64,000 nt of DNA from Methylacidimicrobium sp. AP8 (lineage in GTDB: Bacteria > Verrucomicrobiota > Verrucomicrobiia > Methylacidiphilales > Methylacidiphilaceae). Location of the stretch: the NCBI RefSeq assembly GCF_903064525.1, contig NZ_LR797830.1:1364001-1428000 (forward strand), in the 5' to 3' direction. Shown here in pieces: positions 62,613 through 64,000 of this stretch (within the stretch, counting starts at the first letter, position 1; every line of letters starts with the position of its first letter). The position numbers and the translations under genes are program-made. The notes beneath the pieces are model-generated. The model was not told the origin of the DNA, did no database searches, and saw only the letters and a program-made list of their open reading frames with translations.

Positions 62613-64000
62613 ACGCGGACGATCCGAGAATCACGGCCTTTCTTTTAGGAGAAAGGGAAATCTTCACGCCGGAAGAGATCGAGGCGTTGGAAGGCATCCT
62701 TGCCGGCGATCCCGAAGAGAAGGAAATCCGCAAAGCGGTTCGGCTGCTTCGCGAAGGGTTCTCCCGAGAGGAGATCCTCCTGCGGGAGGAGCAGGAACGC
62801 AGGCAAGAAACCGCGCGGAGCCGCTTCCGTTTGGATCAGGGCAAAAGGCTGCGGTTCGGCCGATGGATTCCCTCGCTCCCGTGGCGCCTGCCGGGCCCGT
62901 TTCCTATACCCGCGCTGGCGGGTCTTTTCTTCTGCGTGCTTGTCGCCGGCCTCCTCCTCGGCCTTCTCGGCTCCTTCCCTCCCTCGCTTTCCCAACGAAG
63001 GGAGGATCCGGCGCATACACCGCACGTGCCGGCCGCGGCGGCGGAAACGGAGAGGAGTCCGAGCGGCTCGGTTTCTTCCCCGTCCCGGGCGACGGCGGCA
63101 ATCACCGGTCCGCCGGCGCCGGCTGTCCGGGCGCGGTCCGGGATAGCCGCGGCTTCCGCGACCTCGCCCCCGCAGGCGGCGGACTCCGGGAGGGGCCGGA
63201 ACCGGCGGGCGCGGCAGCCGGACGAAGGGAAAGTCGCCGAGGCAGAAGGGTTCGCCGGCGCGACCACCGAAGGAGCAATGACATCGTCCATGGTGCCTTT
63301 TGTTGCGGGCGTTCTAGGAAGCGCCAGGGCCTTGCCTGGGCATCTCGGTGCGGGTCAAGCTCCCGTTCCCCGCGCGCGTCCCGGCGTGCTTGCGGCCGGG
63401 CAGGAGTCCGACCATGGGGAGGGGGTGAATCGGAATGCCTTCGACGCGATTGCGGAGAACCGGTTCCTGCAGGTCTACGACCACCCGCTGTCGACCTTCA
63501 GCGCCGATGTCGACACGGCCAGCTACTCGATCGTCCGGCGCTATCTGCTCGACCGGAAGCATTGGCCGCCGAAAGGAGCGGTTCGGATCGAGGAGCTGAT
63601 CAACTATTTTCCTTATGATTATCCCGGCCCCAAAGGAGACGAGCCTTTCTCGGTCAACGTCGAGTCCGCCTCCTGCCCCTGGGCCCCGGATCACCGGCTC
63701 GTCCGGATCGGGATCAAGGCCAGGGAGCTACCTCGGGAATCGGTTCCGCCCAGCAACCTCGTTTTCCTGATCGACGTCTCCGGCTCGATGGCCATGCCCA
63801 ACAAGCTTCCCCTTCTGCGGCAAAGCCTCGACTACCTGGTCGATCAGCTCGGGGAGAAGGACCGGGTAGGGATCGTGGTCTACGCGGGGGCCGCCGGCTG
63901 CGTCCTCCTGCCCACCGGCGACAAGGAGAAGATCCGGCGAGCGCTCGGCACCCTGGAAGCGGGGGGCTCGACCAACGGGGCTTCGGGCATCGAGATGGCC
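62609..64000 (+). CDS. Membrane protein with von Willebrand factor A domain (YfbK-like), partial
   Basis: From ATG 62609 the frame stays open to the window end (464 codons). An acidic cytoplasmic N-terminus (ITAFLLGEREIFTPEEIEALEGILAGD, similar to anti-sigma N-termini) is followed by a membrane segment near residues 100-125 (PALAGLFFCVLVAGLLLGLLGS). A Pro/Ala/Ser/Arg-rich linker comes next. A VWA-N region (YDHPLSTFSADVDTASYSIVRRYL) and a VWA domain with an intact MIDAS motif (VFLIDVSGSM) follow. It is likely to sense or organise envelope proteins and to regulate the coupled sigma factor. Confidence 0.85.
   Translation, partial: MNADDPRITAFLLGEREIFTPEEIEALEGILAGDPEEKEIRKAVRLLREGFSREEILLREEQERRQETARSRFRLDQGKRLRFGRWIPSLPWRLPGPFPIPALAGLFFCVLVAGLLLGLLGSFPPSLSQRREDPAHTPHVPAAAAETERSPSGSVSSPSRATAAITGPPAPAVRARSGIAAASATSPPQAADSGRGRNRRARQPDEGKVAEAEGFAGATTEGAMTSSMVPFVAGVLGSARALPGHLGAGQAPVPRARPGVLAAGQESDHGEGVNRNAFDAIAENRFLQVYDHPLSTFSADVDTASYSIVRRYLLDRKHWPPKGAVRIEELINYFPYDYPGPKGDEPFSVNVESASCPWAPDHRLVRIGIKARELPRESVPPSNLVFLIDVSGSMAMPNKLPLLRQSLDYLVDQLGEKDRVGIVVYAGAAGCVLLPTGDKEKIRRALGTLEAGGSTNGASGIEMA

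Overview
The window is chromosomal DNA of a GC-rich bacterium. Gene content and protein style suggest the Verrucomicrobiota, possibly a Methylacidiphilales-like lineage. This is an inference from the long charged N-terminal extension of ribosomal protein S11, the DUF6607-type protein, the thrC-moaD-NIL cluster and a type V-B CRISPR locus. No 16S gene is present to settle it.

Layout. 1-16.4 kb is mostly housekeeping: a DNA glycosylase fragment, a cytosine deaminase, a HAD phosphatase, a decayed kinase-like gene, thrC with a MoaD-like sulfur carrier and a NIL protein, the distal alpha operon on the minus strand (map-rpmJ-rpsM-rpsK-rpsD-rpoA-rplQ), rpsT, argS, a two-component pair and tRNA-Glu. 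16.4-24.4 kb is an eroded accessory zone. It holds two near-identical IS607-type elements (serine recombinase plus a large TnpB), an AbiE-type antitoxin whose toxin partner is cut by the second IS607 copy, a frameshifted old yellow enzyme, a broken arylamine N-acetyltransferase, a 180-bp MITE and an IS1380 remnant. 24.6-42.4 kb carries an ATP-grasp/alpha-E plus transglutaminase pair, a cytochrome bd operon destroyed by a MITE and frameshifts, a winged-helix protein overlapping a 1190-aa NTPase/RecB-nuclease/FtsK fusion, and a set of redox and hydrolase genes.

42.5-61.5 kb is rich in mobile DNA. It includes an IS1202-type element with a 17-bp target duplication, a PiT phosphate transporter, an IS1380 element between MITE-like ends, tRNA-Leu, and a complete type V-B CRISPR-Cas locus. 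All cas genes read on the minus strand: a 107-aa ORF, cas12b (1434 aa), a cas4-cas1 fusion, cas2, a predicted tracrRNA with its own promoter, a leader, and 29 repeats. The CRISPR locus is bounded upstream by two IS481-type copies flanking an IS3 element. 62-64 kb starts an ECF sigma factor / von Willebrand A-domain operon.

The most interesting parts are the type V-B locus, with a tracrRNA whose stem and two anti-repeat segments can be read from the sequence, and the winged-helix plus NTPase-nuclease-FtsK pair, which I cannot match to a named system. A MITE family inserting at TA dinucleotides, so that a TAA stop is re-created in flanking genes, recurs through the window.
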